Source of the DNA: Phytoactinopolyspora limicola
GTDB taxonomy: Bacteria > Actinomycetota > Actinomycetes > Jiangellales > Jiangellaceae
Direction of reading: 5' to 3'
Length of the DNA stretch: 64,000 bases
Assembly: GCF_011320225.1 (NCBI RefSeq)
Contig: NZ_JAAOEN010000002.1
Coordinates: 248,584 to 312,583, forward strand
Position 1 is the first letter of the stretch. The number at the start of each line of letters is the position of its first letter. The notes under the pieces were generated by a model. It made no database searches. It was not told where the DNA came from and saw nothing but the letters and a program-made list of their open reading frames with translations. Both the position numbers and the translations under genes were made by a program. Below are positions 1-8,603 of the stretch, piece by piece.

Positions 1-32
1 TCTCCACCCCGGCCGTGTTCTTTGCGGGTTGC

Positions 33-69
33 GGGTCGCTATAGCGACCCGAAACCGGCAACGATCACC
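33..69 (-). repeat. Intergenic repeat copy A
   Basis: On the minus strand this reads GGTGATCGTTGCCGGTTTCG followed by a palindrome with arms GGGTCGCTA/TAGCGACCC (33-50). The same 20-mer recurs at 23707-23726. A shorter version with the same inner palindrome lies at 531-594. It sits beyond the rpmE terminator. The function is unknown; it resembles a REP-like intergenic element. Confidence 0.6.
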
Positions 70-85
70 TCTACAAGACGACTAC

Positions 86-118
86 GGCGGGTGCACGCTC
101 GTTGTGCGTGCACCCGCC
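86..118 (-). terminator. rpmE intrinsic terminator hairpin
   Basis: A perfect 13-bp inverted repeat (arms GGCGGGTGCACGC and GCGTGCACCCGCC) with a 7-nt loop lies about 30 bases after the rpmE stop. On the minus strand it is followed by a modestly T-rich stretch, which is usual for actinobacterial terminators that lack a strong U tract. Confidence 0.8.
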
Positions 119-148
119 TTATGTCGACTAGTGCTCCGAGTCGAACTC

Positions 149-364
149 CTAGTCGGACTTCTTCTTGCCGTACCGGGACTCGAACCGGGCAACCCGGCCA
201 CCGGTGTCGAGGATCTTCTGCTTACCCGTGTAGAAGGGGTGGCAGTTGGAGCAGATGTCGGCGTGGATGACGCCATTGGCCGACGTGCTCCGCGTGGTGA
301 ACGTGTTACCACAGGTACACGTGACCGTGGTCTCCACGTACGGCGGGTGGATGTCGTTTTTCAT
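149..364 (-). CDS. rpmE: 50S ribosomal protein L31 (zinc-binding type)
   Basis: This is a 71-residue ribosomal protein of the large subunit. The sequence has the L31 pattern: a CxC pair near the N-terminus (TCTCGNTF), a CSNC pair and the [21 protein letters not shown] signature. The four cysteines mark the zinc-containing form, whose paralogue replaces it under zinc starvation in other actinobacteria. The ATG at 364 was chosen over an in-frame GTG at 373 because an AGGAG ribosome binding site lies 9 bases before the ATG and would abut the GTG. It is downstream of rho and read the same way, as in many actinobacteria. Confidence 0.95.
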   Translation of the reverse strand: MKNDIHPPYVETTVTCTCGNTFTTRSTSANGVIHADICSNCHPFYTGKQKILDTGGRVARFESRYGKKKSD

Positions 365-379
365 GTCATGCACTCCTGG

Positions 380-440
380 GTCTCGACGAGCGCCGGGTCG
401 GTCAGGGCGGACGTGCCCAGCCGTGAACCGGCACCGCCTA
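380..440 (-). promoter_or_regulatory. Possible rpmE leader hairpin
   Basis: The rpmE 5' region contains a stem formed by 406-410 with 434-438 and by 414-417 with 430-433, with a 3-nt bulge, upstream of the ribosome binding site. Ribosomal protein leaders for L31 are known in Actinobacteria, but I only see a plausible hairpin and not a certain match to that motif. Confidence 0.3.
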
Positions 441-530
441 TCAAGTATTCCAGCCCGTCACGTCTGCACCAAACCGGGCCTACCACTCGCGCCGAACGTG
501 CTCGGTCACACTCAGCCGAGTACCAACTAC

Positions 531-594
531 CCCCGGTGATCGTTGCCGCCTTCAGGTCGCTATAGCGACCTCATCTTGGGTTCGATCACCGGGG
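531..594 (+). repeat. Intergenic repeat copy B, nested inverted repeat after rho
   Basis: Outer arms CCCCGGTGATCG (531-542) and CGATCACCGGGG (583-594) enclose the palindrome AGGTCGCTATAGCGACCT (554-571). The left part shares GGTGATCGTTGCCG with copies at 50-69 and 23707. It lies directly after the rho stop codon and may act as the rho terminator. Confidence 0.65.
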
Positions 595-606
595 GTGGGG
601 CAACGT

Positions 607-2682
607 CTACTCGTCGTCCTTCGAGCCGTTCCCGCCGATGGTGGGCGTGGTCTTCTGGACGTTCATGAGGAACTCGGCGTTGCTCTTCGTCTTCTTCAAC
701 CGGTCCAGCATGAGCTCGATGGCCTGCTGCGGATCCAAGGCCGACAAGACCCGGCGCAGCTGCCACATGATGACCAGCTCTTCCTTCGAGACCAAGATCT
801 CCTCGCGCCGAGTACTGGACGCGTCGACATCGATAGCCGGGTAAAGGCGCTTGTCGGCGAGGTCACGGCGCAACCGCAGCTCCATGTTGCCGGTGCCCTT
901 GAACTCCTCGAAGATAACCTCGTCCATCTTGGAGCCGGTCTCGATGAGCGCGGTCGCCAAGATGGTCAGCGAGCCGCCGTTCTCGATGTTGCGGGCCGCT
1001 CCGAAGAACTTCTTCGGCGGGTACAGCGCCGCGGAGTCGACACCACCGGACAAGATACGTCCGCTGGCCGGTGCCGCGAGGTTGTAGGCCCGCCCGAGCC
1101 GGGTGATGCCGTCCAGCAGGATGACGACGTCGTGGCCGAGTTCAACCAGCCGCTTAGCCCGCTCGATAGCCAGCTCCGCGACCGTGGTGTGATCGTCAGC
1201 CGGGCGATCGAACGTGGATGCGATCACCTCGCCCTTCACCGAACGCTGGAAGTCGGTGACCTCTTCCGGCCGCTCGTCCACGAGCACCACCATGAGGTGG
1301 GCCTCGGGGTTGTTCGTGGTGATCGCATTGGCCAGCGCCTGCATGAACAGCGTCTTGCCGGCTTTCGGCGGCGAGACGATGAGCCCACGCTGCCCCTTGC
1401 CGATGGGCGCCACGAGGTCGACGATGCGGGTGGACAGGACACCGGCCTCTGTCTCCAGACGGAGCCGGTCCTGCGGGTACAGCGGAGTGAGCCGGGCGAA
1501 ATCGGGGCGCTGCTTGGCCGCCTCCGGGTCAGCGCCGTTGACGGTATCGACCCGGACCAGGGCGTTGAACTTCTGCTGTTTCTCGCCTTCCCGCGGCTGG
1601 CGCACAGCACCGGTGACGGCGTCGCCCTTCCGCAGACCATGCCGGCGAACCAGAGCTAACGACACGTACACGTCGTTCGGGCCAGGCAGGTAACCGGACG
1701 TCCGGACGAACGCGTAGTTGTCGAGGATGTCGATAATCCCGGCGACGGGAATCAGGACGTCGTCCTCGAGGATCTGTGGCTCCTCGGGCCGCTCCCGGCC
1801 GCCTCCGCTGCTGCGACGGTCCCGGCTGTTACGCCCGCGGTCACGTCGCCGGCGGCGGCCCCGCCCAGCCTCGTCGTCATCGTCGACGCGGTCACGCCGC
1901 CGGTCGGAGTCGGCGTCGCGGCCGTCCTGGCGGTTGTCCTGGCGACGGTCGTCCGGGCGGTTGTCCGGCCGACGATCATCCTGGCGGTTGTCCTGGCGAC
2001 GGTCGTCCTGACGGTTGTCCGGCCGACGATCATCCTGACGGTTGTCCGGCCGACGATTCTCCGAGCGGCGGTTGTCCTGCCGACGGTTGTCCTGCCGGCG
2101 GTTATCGCCACGTCCTTCGTCCGACTCGGCTGCCGGCCGCTCGTCGCGGTTCTGCTGGTCGGAGCGCGCCTGCTGGTCGGTGGCGGCTGCCTGCGCACCG
2201 GCGGTCGACGCGTCGTCCGTCATCGAGGGGGTGTCGTCACCGTGGGTTTCTGGTGCGGCCTGCGGCCTGGTGGCCCGGCGCGGTCCGCGCCGGCTCGAAC
2301 GGGCCGGCGCGACGGCCGGCTCGCCGTCGGTCTCGCCACTAGTGGAATCCCCGCTGGCCGCTGCCGACGGCGCGGTAGCCGGAGCGTCGTTACCCAGGGC
2401 CGGTTGGCTGGCCGGAGCCTTCTGTTTCGACGGCGCAGCGCCCGCGGCCGGGAGATTGGCCTGCGTCGCTTTGATCGCGTCGACGAGCTGTGCCTTGCGC
2501 ATCCGGCCGGAGCCCTTGATACCCAGCTGGGCCGCCACCTGCTGGAGTTCAGCCAGCACCATGCCGTCCAGACCAGGCGCACGTTTACGTTGCCGCTTGG
2601 GCGCAGTGCCGTCGCCCGCGGCTGATGGTGCCGTGGTGGAGTCCAGCGCCTCGGAGACGCCGGGAATCTCGGTGTTTGTCAC
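607..2682 (-). CDS. rho: Transcription termination factor Rho, long actinobacterial form
   Basis: Hexameric RNA-dependent ATPase that ends transcription. The 691-residue protein is much longer than the roughly 420 residues of E. coli Rho. Residues about 30-70 form the SAP-like N-terminal domain. Residues about 185-300 are a linker of repeated RRQDN/RRPDN units typical of high-GC Gram-positives. The cold-shock RNA-binding domain follows ([23 protein letters not shown]), then the ATPase with Walker [13 protein letters not shown] (about 433-444), Walker [17 protein letters not shown] and the C-terminal [17 protein letters not shown] segment. The common form of Walker A begins LIVAPPKAGKT, so Ser replaces Ala here. 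The GTG start has an AAGGA site upstream. The gene follows the threonine genes on the same strand but has its own candidate promoter. Confidence 0.97.
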   Translation of the reverse strand: MTNTEIPGVSEALDSTTAPSAAGDGTAPKRQRKRAPGLDGMVLAELQQVAAQLGIKGSGRMRKAQLVDAIKATQANLPAAGAAPSKQKAPASQPALGNDAPATAPSAAASGDSTSGETDGEPAVAPARSSRRGPRRATRPQAAPETHGDDTPSMTDDASTAGAQAAATDQQARSDQQNRDERPAAESDEGRGDNRRQDNRRQDNRRSENRRPDNRQDDRRPDNRQDDRRQDNRQDDRRPDNRPDDRRQDNRQDGRDADSDRRRDRVDDDDEAGRGRRRRRDRGRNSRDRRSSGGGRERPEEPQILEDDVLIPVAGIIDILDNYAFVRTSGYLPGPNDVYVSLALVRRHGLRKGDAVTGAVRQPREGEKQQKFNALVRVDTVNGADPEAAKQRPDFARLTPLYPQDRLRLETEAGVLSTRIVDLVAPIGKGQRGLIVSPPKAGKTLFMQALANAITTNNPEAHLMVVLVDERPEEVTDFQRSVKGEVIASTFDRPADDHTTVAELAIERAKRLVELGHDVVILLDGITRLGRAYNLAAPASGRILSGGVDSAALYPPKKFFGAARNIENGGSLTILATALIETGSKMDEVIFEEFKGTGNMELRLRRDLADKRLYPAIDVDASSTRREEILVSKEELVIMWQLRRVLSALDPQQAIELMLDRLKKTKSNAEFLMNVQKTTPTIGGNGSKDDE
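1920..2110 (-). repeat. Short tandem repeats encoding the Rho linker
   Basis: This stretch repeats units such as GGTTGTCCGGCCGACG and GGTTGTCCTGGCGACG with near 24-base periodicity. They encode the Arg-Asn-Asp-Gln linker of Rho. The reading frame is intact, so this is coding low complexity and not a separate element. Confidence 0.8.
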
Positions 2683-2735
2683 TCAGGGTCCTTCCCTGGG
2701 GCAGCACCGGCTAGATCTGCCGGCGCGTCTAACAC

Positions 2736-2788
2736 CTCGGGGATGTATCCCCGAGTACGTGATATTGCACGATGCAACTGATGGTCAA
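2736..2788 (-). promoter_or_regulatory. Candidate rho promoter with 5' leader hairpin
   Basis: On the minus strand TTGACC (2788-2783) is separated by 18 bases from TATCAC (2764-2759). Just downstream is a 9-bp stem, CTCGGGGAT/ATCCCCGAG (2736-2755), which would sit at the very 5' end of the rho transcript. The promoter match is moderate; the hairpin is clear. Confidence 0.5.
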
Positions 2789-2950
2789 CCCTGCTTCGGA
2801 ACTAGCACAGGCAAGCCCTGGAAGAGGTTTCAGATCCACGGCCCGCTGCGGAGAATCCGCTATGCCATGGTTACCGACCGTGCAGTGCGTCGGTGCGTAA
2901 CCGAGCGTAGCACGCCACAGGCCGTTTGACCCAGACTCGCCACGCCCAAT

Positions 2951-3952
2951 TCATCTCGGGCCGACCGCCGATCCTGACCCGCCTTTTACACCCACGTCGA
3001 AGCCCTCTTCCACTAGTCCTCCGGAGGACGCCTCGACGGTCGCTCCCGCGGCGTCGACGGGTAGCTCGCGGACATCCCATCCGGTGGCGATCCCGCGCAC
3101 CCGGGCGACGTCGCCAGCCCGTCCTAGGACGAGTACGGTCGGTCCGGCGCCGGACACCACCGCCGCCAAACCTTGCTCTCGCAAGGCGCTGACCAGTGTC
3201 AACGTGGCCGGCATCGCCGGCCTCCGGTACTCCTGGTGTAGATGGTCCTCGGTTGCGTCGAGCAGGAGGCTGGGCTGACGGGTCAGCGCCTCGACGAGCA
3301 GCGCCGCCCGGCCGGCGTTGCGGGCCGCGTCCGCATGCGGCACCGACGCGGGCAACAGGCCACGCGCTGCTTTGGTGGAAACCGCCTCCGGGGCGATACA
3401 CACCACCGGGGTGACGTCGGGATGGACCTCGAGCCGCGTGACCCGTACCACACCGGACCTATCGGTCCAGGCGATCGTCAGACCTCCCACGAGACATGGT
3501 GCGACGTTGTCGGGGTGCCCTTCCAGGTGGCTGGCCAGACCCAGCAGGCCGGCCCGCGACTCGTCGTCGACCGGCTGGTCCGCGGTCAGCACATGGGCGG
3601 CCAGGACTCCCGCCACGATGGCGGCGGCCGACGAGCCCAGGCCACGTCCGTGAGGGAGCACGTTGTGGCAGGTCAACTCAAGCCCGCCCAGTGTGGCGCC
3701 GGCTGCGGCGAAGCCCGCCTGCACGGCCCGGACGACGAGGTGCCCATCGTCGAGCGGGACCTCGCCGGCACCCGCACCCTGAACCGACACGGAGATCGTA
3801 GGCGCTCCAGCCGCACTGGGCGCACCGCCGACCCGCACCTCGACGACGTCGTGCAGGCCCAAGGCGAGTCCGAAGGCGTCGAACCCAGGCCCTAGGTTCG
3901 CGCTGGTGGCCGGTACCCGCACCCGGACCCAGCGGTGCGCCGAGGTGGTCAC
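2951..3952 (-). CDS. thrB: Homoserine kinase
   Basis: Phosphorylates L-homoserine to O-phosphohomoserine, the substrate of the adjacent threonine synthase. It is a GHMP kinase: motif 1 VPATSANLGPGFDAFGLAL lies near the N-terminus and the ATP loop PHGRGLGSSAAA near residue 105. The chosen GTG at 3952 has AGGAG six bases upstream. An earlier in-frame GTG at 3973 overlaps the thrC stop by 8 bases but its purine-rich site is about 12 bases away. The order hom-thrC-thrB, read together, forms the threonine operon. The C-terminus ends in a Gly/Ser-rich tail. Confidence 0.93.
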   Translation of the reverse strand: MTTSAHRWVRVRVPATSANLGPGFDAFGLALGLHDVVEVRVGGAPSAAGAPTISVSVQGAGAGEVPLDDGHLVVRAVQAGFAAAGATLGGLELTCHNVLPHGRGLGSSAAAIVAGVLAAHVLTADQPVDDESRAGLLGLASHLEGHPDNVAPCLVGGLTIAWTDRSGVVRVTRLEVHPDVTPVVCIAPEAVSTKAARGLLPASVPHADAARNAGRAALLVEALTRQPSLLLDATEDHLHQEYRRPAMPATLTLVSALREQGLAAVVSGAGPTVLVLGRAGDVARVRGIATGWDVRELPVDAAGATVEASSGGLVEEGFDVGVKGGSGSAVGPR

Positions 3953-3965
3953 GTCCGGCTCCTGG

Positions 3966-5075
3966 TCATTCACCGAGCCCGAGCGCCTCCGCGGCCGCGG
4001 AAGCTTCGGCTGCGATCCGGTACGGGCGGATCTCGCCGTAGAACGAACTGGCGGTGTCGACGTCCTTCAAGCCGTGCCCGGTGACCGTGACGACGACGCG
4101 CTGCCCGCGGTTGATCCGGCCCTGCTGCGCCAACTGAAGTAGGCCGGCCACTCCCGCGGCGGACGCGGGTTCGACGAACAGGCCTTCGCGACCCGACAGC
4201 TCCTGCTGCGCGGCAAGGATCTGCTCGTCGGTGACGGCCTCGATGAGGCCACCAGACTGATCCCGCGCCTGCACGGCGGTCTCCCAGGAGGCGGGATTGC
4301 CGATCCGGATCGCGCTTGCCACCGTCTCGGGTGCGGCCACGGGAACCCCATCCACCAGCGGAGCCGCGCCAGCGGCCTGAAACCCCCACATGCGTGGGCG
4401 ATGGGTGGCGGGGCCGTCGGCGGCGTATTCGGTGTACCCCAACCAGTACGCCGAGATATTGCCGGCGTTGCCCACCGGGAGTACGTGGATGTCGGGTGCG
4501 TCACCGAGGTCATCGACCACCTCGAACGCGGCTGTCTTCTGCCCCGCTATCCGGTACGGGTTGACGGAGTTGACTAGCGCCACCGGATACGTCTCGGCCA
4601 ACTCTCGAGCCAATCGCAGGCAGTCGTCGAAGTTGCCGTCGACGGCGGCGATGACCCCGCCGTGCACGACGGCCTGCGCGAGCTTGGGGCCGGCGATCTT
4701 GCCGTCCGGCACCAACACCACCGGCCGCATGCCGGCCCGTACCGCGTACGCGGCCATCGACGCGCTGGTGTTACCGGTCGAGGCGCAGACGACGGCCTCG
4801 GCGCCCTCTTCGGCGGCCTTGGAGATGGCCACCGTCATACCGCGATCCTTGAACGAACCCGTCGGGTTGACCCCTTCGACCTTGAGGTGGACCTCACACC
4901 CGGTCTGCTCGGACAACCACGGCGCCGGCACCAGCGGGGTGCCACCTTCGCGGAGCGTGACGACGGGGGTGCTGGAGGTGACCGGGAGCCGCTCCCGGTA
5001 CTCCTCGATCACGCCGCCCCACAGCCGGCTCCGGGTCTTCACCATTCCACCAGGTCCATTAGGCACGACGTCCAT
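3966..5075 (-). CDS. thrC: Threonine synthase
   Basis: Converts O-phosphohomoserine to threonine with PLP. The PLP lysine lies in [11 protein letters not shown], and [15 protein letters not shown] is the phosphate-binding region. At about 369 residues it fits the short actinobacterial ThrC. The reading frame extends further upstream only to a TTG, so the start is most likely ATG 5075 or ATG 5045; the latter begins [11 protein letters not shown], closer to known N-termini. The gene lies 69 bases after hom and its 3' end meets thrB, so the three genes are probably co-transcribed. Confidence 0.93.
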   Translation of the reverse strand: MDVVPNGPGGMVKTRSRLWGGVIEEYRERLPVTSSTPVVTLREGGTPLVPAPWLSEQTGCEVHLKVEGVNPTGSFKDRGMTVAISKAAEEGAEAVVCASTGNTSASMAAYAVRAGMRPVVLVPDGKIAGPKLAQAVVHGGVIAAVDGNFDDCLRLARELAETYPVALVNSVNPYRIAGQKTAAFEVVDDLGDAPDIHVLPVGNAGNISAYWLGYTEYAADGPATHRPRMWGFQAAGAAPLVDGVPVAAPETVASAIRIGNPASWETAVQARDQSGGLIEAVTDEQILAAQQELSGREGLFVEPASAAGVAGLLQLAQQGRINRGQRVVVTVTGHGLKDVDTASSFYGEIRPYRIAAEASAAAEALGLGE

Positions 5076-5144
5076 TATCCACCCGACCGGCCAGCGAGCC
5101 AGCCCGGGCTGCAACCTGGGGCGGATGGCCGGATGGCACGAAAG

Positions 5145-6449
5145 CTACTCGCCTTCGACGCGCATCACCGACATGACCTCGCGGACCGTGTCCAACTGGC
5201 TGAGCCCGTTGACGGTGGCGGTCAGGGCCTCGTCGGTGGCCTGATGAGTGACGATCACGAGGTCGGCGCCGTCCGGGCCCTCGGTGCGCTGCCGCACGGT
5301 CTCGATGGAGACGTCGTGCCGGGCGAACTCGGTGGCTACCGCGGCCAGCACACCCGGACGATCGTCGACGTCGAGGCTGATGTGGTAGCGGGTGACGGTC
5401 TGCCCCATGGACCGGACTGGACGGTCGGCATACCAGGACCCTCCCGGACCGGTGACACCGCCGACCCGATGCCGAGCCACCGTCACGACGTCACCGAGGA
5501 CCGCGCTGGCAGTGGGGGCCCCGCCGGCTCCCGGGCCATAGAACATCAGCTGACCGGCTGCCGCGGCTTCGACGAAGACGGCGTTGTAGGCGCCACGTAC
5601 GCCGGCGAGTGGATGCGAGCGCGGGATCATGGCCGGGTGCACCCGCACGCCGACGGTGCTGCCGTCGCCGGTGAGTTCACAGATGGCGAGGAGTTTGACG
5701 ACCGCACCCATCGCCTTGGCGCTGGCGACGTCGGCGGTGGTGACGTCGGAGATACCCTCGCGGTGCACGTCGGCGGCGCTCACCGGCGAGTGGAAGGCGA
5801 TCCCCGCCAGGATCGCGGCTTTCGCCGCGGCGTCGAAACCGTCGACGTCAGCGGTGGGGTCAGCTTCGGCGTACCCGAGTGCCTGGGCCTCCTCCAGAGC
5901 CTCGGCGAACCCGGTGCCCTGGGAGTCCATCTGGTCCAGGATGTAGTTGGTGGTGCCGTTGACGATGCCCAACACACGGGTGATGTGGTCGCCGGCCAAC
6001 GACTCGCGCAAGGGGCGCAGCAGTGGGATGGCGCCGGCCACGGCAGCTTCGTAGTAGAGGTCGACGCCGTGTTTGTCGGCGGCCGTGTGCAGCGCGTATC
6101 CGTCGTCGGCGAGTAATGCCTTGTTGGCGGTGACAACCGACTTGCCGCGCTCCATGGCGGTCAGGATGAGGCTACGGGCCGGCTCGATCCCGCCCACCAC
6201 TTCGATGACGAGATCGACGTCGTCCCGGGCGACCAAGCCGGCGGCGTCGGCCGTGAACAGGCTCGGGTCGATGCCGGTATCGGATCGGTCGCGGTCGAGG
6301 CGGCGCACCGCCACCCCGGCCAGCTCGAGCCGGGCGCCGATGCGCGCGGCCAGGTCCGTGGAGTGATCGTTGAGCTGCCGGGCAACCTCGGACCCGACGA
6401 CGCCACAACCAAGGAGCGCCACGCGCAGGACGGGCCCTGGAGTGCTCAT
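5145..6449 (-). CDS. hom: Homoserine dehydrogenase with C-terminal ACT domain
   Basis: NAD(P)-dependent reduction of aspartate semialdehyde to homoserine, the branch point to threonine and methionine. The N-terminal Rossmann motif is VALLGCGVVGSEVARQL; the catalytic domain includes EAAVAGAIPLLRPLRESLAGD and GIVNGTTNYIL. The last 80 residues form an ACT domain (ISLDVDDRPGVLAAVATEF) that usually gives threonine feedback control. The ATG has a strong GAGGAGG site 6 bases upstream. It is the first gene of the hom-thrC-thrB cluster; the usual upstream lysA and argS are missing and a Fic island lies there instead. Confidence 0.95.
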   Translation of the reverse strand: MSTPGPVLRVALLGCGVVGSEVARQLNDHSTDLAARIGARLELAGVAVRRLDRDRSDTGIDPSLFTADAAGLVARDDVDLVIEVVGGIEPARSLILTAMERGKSVVTANKALLADDGYALHTAADKHGVDLYYEAAVAGAIPLLRPLRESLAGDHITRVLGIVNGTTNYILDQMDSQGTGFAEALEEAQALGYAEADPTADVDGFDAAAKAAILAGIAFHSPVSAADVHREGISDVTTADVASAKAMGAVVKLLAICELTGDGSTVGVRVHPAMIPRSHPLAGVRGAYNAVFVEAAAAGQLMFYGPGAGGAPTASAVLGDVVTVARHRVGGVTGPGGSWYADRPVRSMGQTVTRYHISLDVDDRPGVLAAVATEFARHDVSIETVRQRTEGPDGADLVIVTHQATDEALTATVNGLSQLDTVREVMSVMRVEGE

Positions 6450-6754
6450 GTGCGTCCTCCTCTAACATCGACCGGATCCAGTGTCGGCGAACGGCGGAGG
6501 ATCTAGCGCCATCCGTCCATGATGCGAGACATCCATCTCACGATACGCCACCCCTGCCGTAGATCCTCCACCAACCATGCACGTTCTCAGCGAGGGTAGA
6601 CGAGCTGCGTCACGTCAGTGCTCGCCTACCATCCGCGGATGGATCACGTCGAGCCCGGGCGGCCCCCAGCGCCCCCATAAGAAACACTGCGTCGATCGGT
6701 ACAGCTTGCCCCACGGCTCGTCACTCGGGGCCACCAGCCTATGTACGCACGACG

Positions 6755-6792
6755 CGTTGCTCCAAGACGTGGAGCAACTAGCAGCAACTAGC
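6755..6792. repeat. Operator-like 38-bp repeat, copy 1
   Basis: Matches 6903-6940 at 36 of 38 positions. The inner dyad has arms TTGCTCCA and TGGAGCAA and is followed by two AGCAACTAG-type units. One substitution breaks the perfect dyad seen in copy 2. Confidence 0.7.
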
Positions 6793-6886
6793 CGTTGGCG
6801 CGAGACTCGCGCGACCCCGGCATACCAGTTACACCAACACCGCCCACGGCGATGAAGCCGAGGGCAGTGATGTTGCGGATGCTCAT
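6788..6886 (-). CDS. Possible 32-residue hydrophobic peptide
   Basis: A short ORF, MSIRNITALGFIAVGGVGVTG and 11 further residues, has a hydrophobic core that could span or touch the membrane. Repeat copy 2 lies at its 5' side and copy 1 at its 3' end. No ribosome binding site is visible. I do not recognise a family; it may be a truncated remnant or not a gene. Confidence 0.25.
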   Translation of the reverse strand: MSIRNITALGFIAVGGVGVTGMPGSRESRANG

Positions 6887-6902
6887 GCGGATACACGCGA
6901 TA

Positions 6903-6976
6903 CGTTGCTCCAAGACTTGGAGCAATTAGCAGCAACTAGCAGTAAGCTCTTACTCCTAGTCCAAGCGTGGCTTGGA
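6903..6976. promoter_or_regulatory. Operator-like repeat copy 2 and related palindromes upstream of fic
   Basis: A perfect 21-bp dyad at 6905-6925 has arms TTGCTCCAAG and CTTGGAGCAA around one base. Next come AGTAAG-CT-CTTACT and then TCCAAG-N5-CTTGGA (6960-6976). The shared core TCCAAG/CTTGGA suggests binding of one dimeric regulator, perhaps of the GntR class; no such regulator gene is visible in the window. Confidence 0.55.
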
Positions 6977-6997
6977 GTTGGAGTTGTGGAGGTCCAC

Positions 6998-8338
6998 GTG
7001 CGGATACCGATGCCGCCGCCCGCTGTCCAAGACATCCTGCGTGATCTTGAGCAACGTGGCCGCATGATGGAAGTGCTTCGGGCCATGGGCGAAGGTGATG
7101 GAGCCGCCGACCCATACCTACCGTGGGACGAACTCAGGCATCGACAACCTCCGGATGGCCTCACATCCGAAGAATGGTGGCTGCGCGTCAAGTTTACCCG
7201 GCGCGGCATGCGAAGGATGTTGCCACTGCTGGACAAGAACAGCTCACAGTTCAACTACACGCTGCCCGACGTAGTGCTCAAGTCAATCGAGTCCGTCAAC
7301 AGCAGCTTGAGCGGCAACATTTCCCTGAGCGAGCAGGTAACTAATCCAGCCACACGCGACAGGTATCTTATTAGTTCACTGATCGAAGAGGCGATCACGT
7401 CAAGTCAGCTCGAAGGCGCCTCAACATCCCGCTTAGTCGCGAAAGAGATGATCAGGACTGGGCGCGCACCAGTCGACCGCAGCGAACAAATGATCCTCAA
7501 CAACTTCAATGCAATGCGGCGCGTTACGGAACTGCGAGACGCCGAGTTCACGCCTGACCGAATCCTTGAGCTCCACCGAATCGTCACCGAGGGCACGCTT
7601 GACGAGCCATCTGCAGCAGGTCGATTACAGCATGAGGATGAAGTTCGAGTTGCCGTGTATGACGATGGATACAGCCAGGTGCTTCATGAACCCCCACCCG
7701 CGGTCGAGCTGCCGGAGCGCCTGGATCGCCTGTGCCGATTTGCGAATGGTCAAGAAGATGGCGGCTACCTACCGCCCGTATTACGTGCGATCACGAGCCA
7801 CTTCATGATCGGTTACGATCATCCGTTCGAGGATGGCAACGGGCGCACCGCGAGGTTGCTCTTCTACTGGTCGATGCTCAAGCAGGGATATTGGCTGACG
7901 GAGTTCGTTACCATTTCACAGATTCTGAAGAACGCTCCAGCAAAATACGCTCGCAGCTATCTCCACACAGAGCAAGACGAGAGCGACCTAACATACTTCT
8001 ATATATATCAGCTCGGAGTCCTTGAACGGGCCATTAAAGGCCTGAATGAGTACCTGAAACGGAAGATGTTTGAGGTTCGAGAATTCCAACGCTCCCTTGC
8101 GCTTCGGCCGGGGCAGTTCAACCATCGTCAACTGTCAGTCCTCGAGCATGCCGTTCACAACCCATCTGCGCAGTACACCGCACAATCGCACGCCAGCAGC
8201 CACAACATCACGGTTGAGACTGCCAGGCAAGACCTACTAGCCCTTGAACATATGGATCTTATGCGAAAAATCAAGATAGGAAAGGCGTTTACATGGTACC
8301 CAATTGATGACCTTGCCGGAGCGCTGAAAGAGCTGTGA
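6998..8338 (+). CDS. Fic-domain protein (class II, N-terminal inhibitory motif)
   Basis: Likely transfers AMP (or another nucleotide moiety) to hydroxyl groups of target proteins. The Fic core HPFEDGNGRTAR starts at about residue 275 and has the catalytic His and the Asp/Asn/Arg set. S135xxxE139-G140 (SSQLEG) matches the (S/T)xxxE(G/N) inhibitory motif, on the N-terminal side as in class II. The last 75 residues look like a winged helix, which would allow DNA binding and self-regulation. The GTG at 6998 has GGAGG five bases upstream; a longer frame back to a TTG runs through the operator repeat and is rejected. Base composition and codons (TTA, ATA, TAT) differ from neighbours, suggesting transfer. 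No antitoxin gene lies beside it. Confidence 0.9.
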   Translation: MRIPMPPPAVQDILRDLEQRGRMMEVLRAMGEGDGAADPYLPWDELRHRQPPDGLTSEEWWLRVKFTRRGMRRMLPLLDKNSSQFNYTLPDVVLKSIESVNSSLSGNISLSEQVTNPATRDRYLISSLIEEAITSSQLEGASTSRLVAKEMIRTGRAPVDRSEQMILNNFNAMRRVTELRDAEFTPDRILELHRIVTEGTLDEPSAAGRLQHEDEVRVAVYDDGYSQVLHEPPPAVELPERLDRLCRFANGQEDGGYLPPVLRAITSHFMIGYDHPFEDGNGRTARLLFYWSMLKQGYWLTEFVTISQILKNAPAKYARSYLHTEQDESDLTYFYIYQLGVLERAIKGLNEYLKRKMFEVREFQRSLALRPGQFNHRQLSVLEHAVHNPSAQYTAQSHASSHNITVETARQDLLALEHMDLMRKIKIGKAFTWYPIDDLAGALKEL

Positions 8339-8603
8339 GCTGGCCTCCATGCCCCTTTGCGGGCCACCATCACCCGGGTCGGGCTGGTCTCAACTTCCAC
8401 TCCTTTGCTGCTACGAAGCCGACGGCGAGGGTCTCCCCACTCACCGAGTCCACGAGGCACCGCGGGGCCAGGCTTTCACTCGTTCACGGCTAGCCGAATC
8501 GCCAGCCGCAGCCAGAGGTGGCGGTGACTTTCGTTCCTAGTGCCATGGTGTCGGATGCCGTCGATGACTTCCCGGTACTGGCATCGGCTGCCGGTCGACC
8601 TGA

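Larger units (their letters stand above)
6450..6997. other. Gene-poor stretch between hom and fic
   Basis: About 550 bases without a well-supported gene. It holds two copies of a 38-bp repeat, a third related palindrome near the fic start, and one doubtful 32-codon minus-strand ORF. Base composition drops towards the fic gene. It may be a remnant of an integrated element. Confidence 0.6.

Noticed and set aside
595-1659. Long plus-strand open frame opposite rho
   Set aside because: It is antisense to a certain rho gene, has no family pattern, and is an effect of GC-rich third codon positions.
1920-2110. CRISPR-like array of short repeats
   Set aside because: Repeats are contiguous without unique spacers and encode the Rho linker in frame.
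6905-6997. N-terminal extension of the Fic protein from a TTG at 6905
   Set aside because: It would translate the operator repeat; GTG 6998 has a proper GGAGG site.
6998-8338. Fic plus antitoxin (class I FicTA) toxin-antitoxin pair
   Set aside because: The inhibitory motif is inside the Fic protein and no separate antitoxin ORF with that motif lies next to it.
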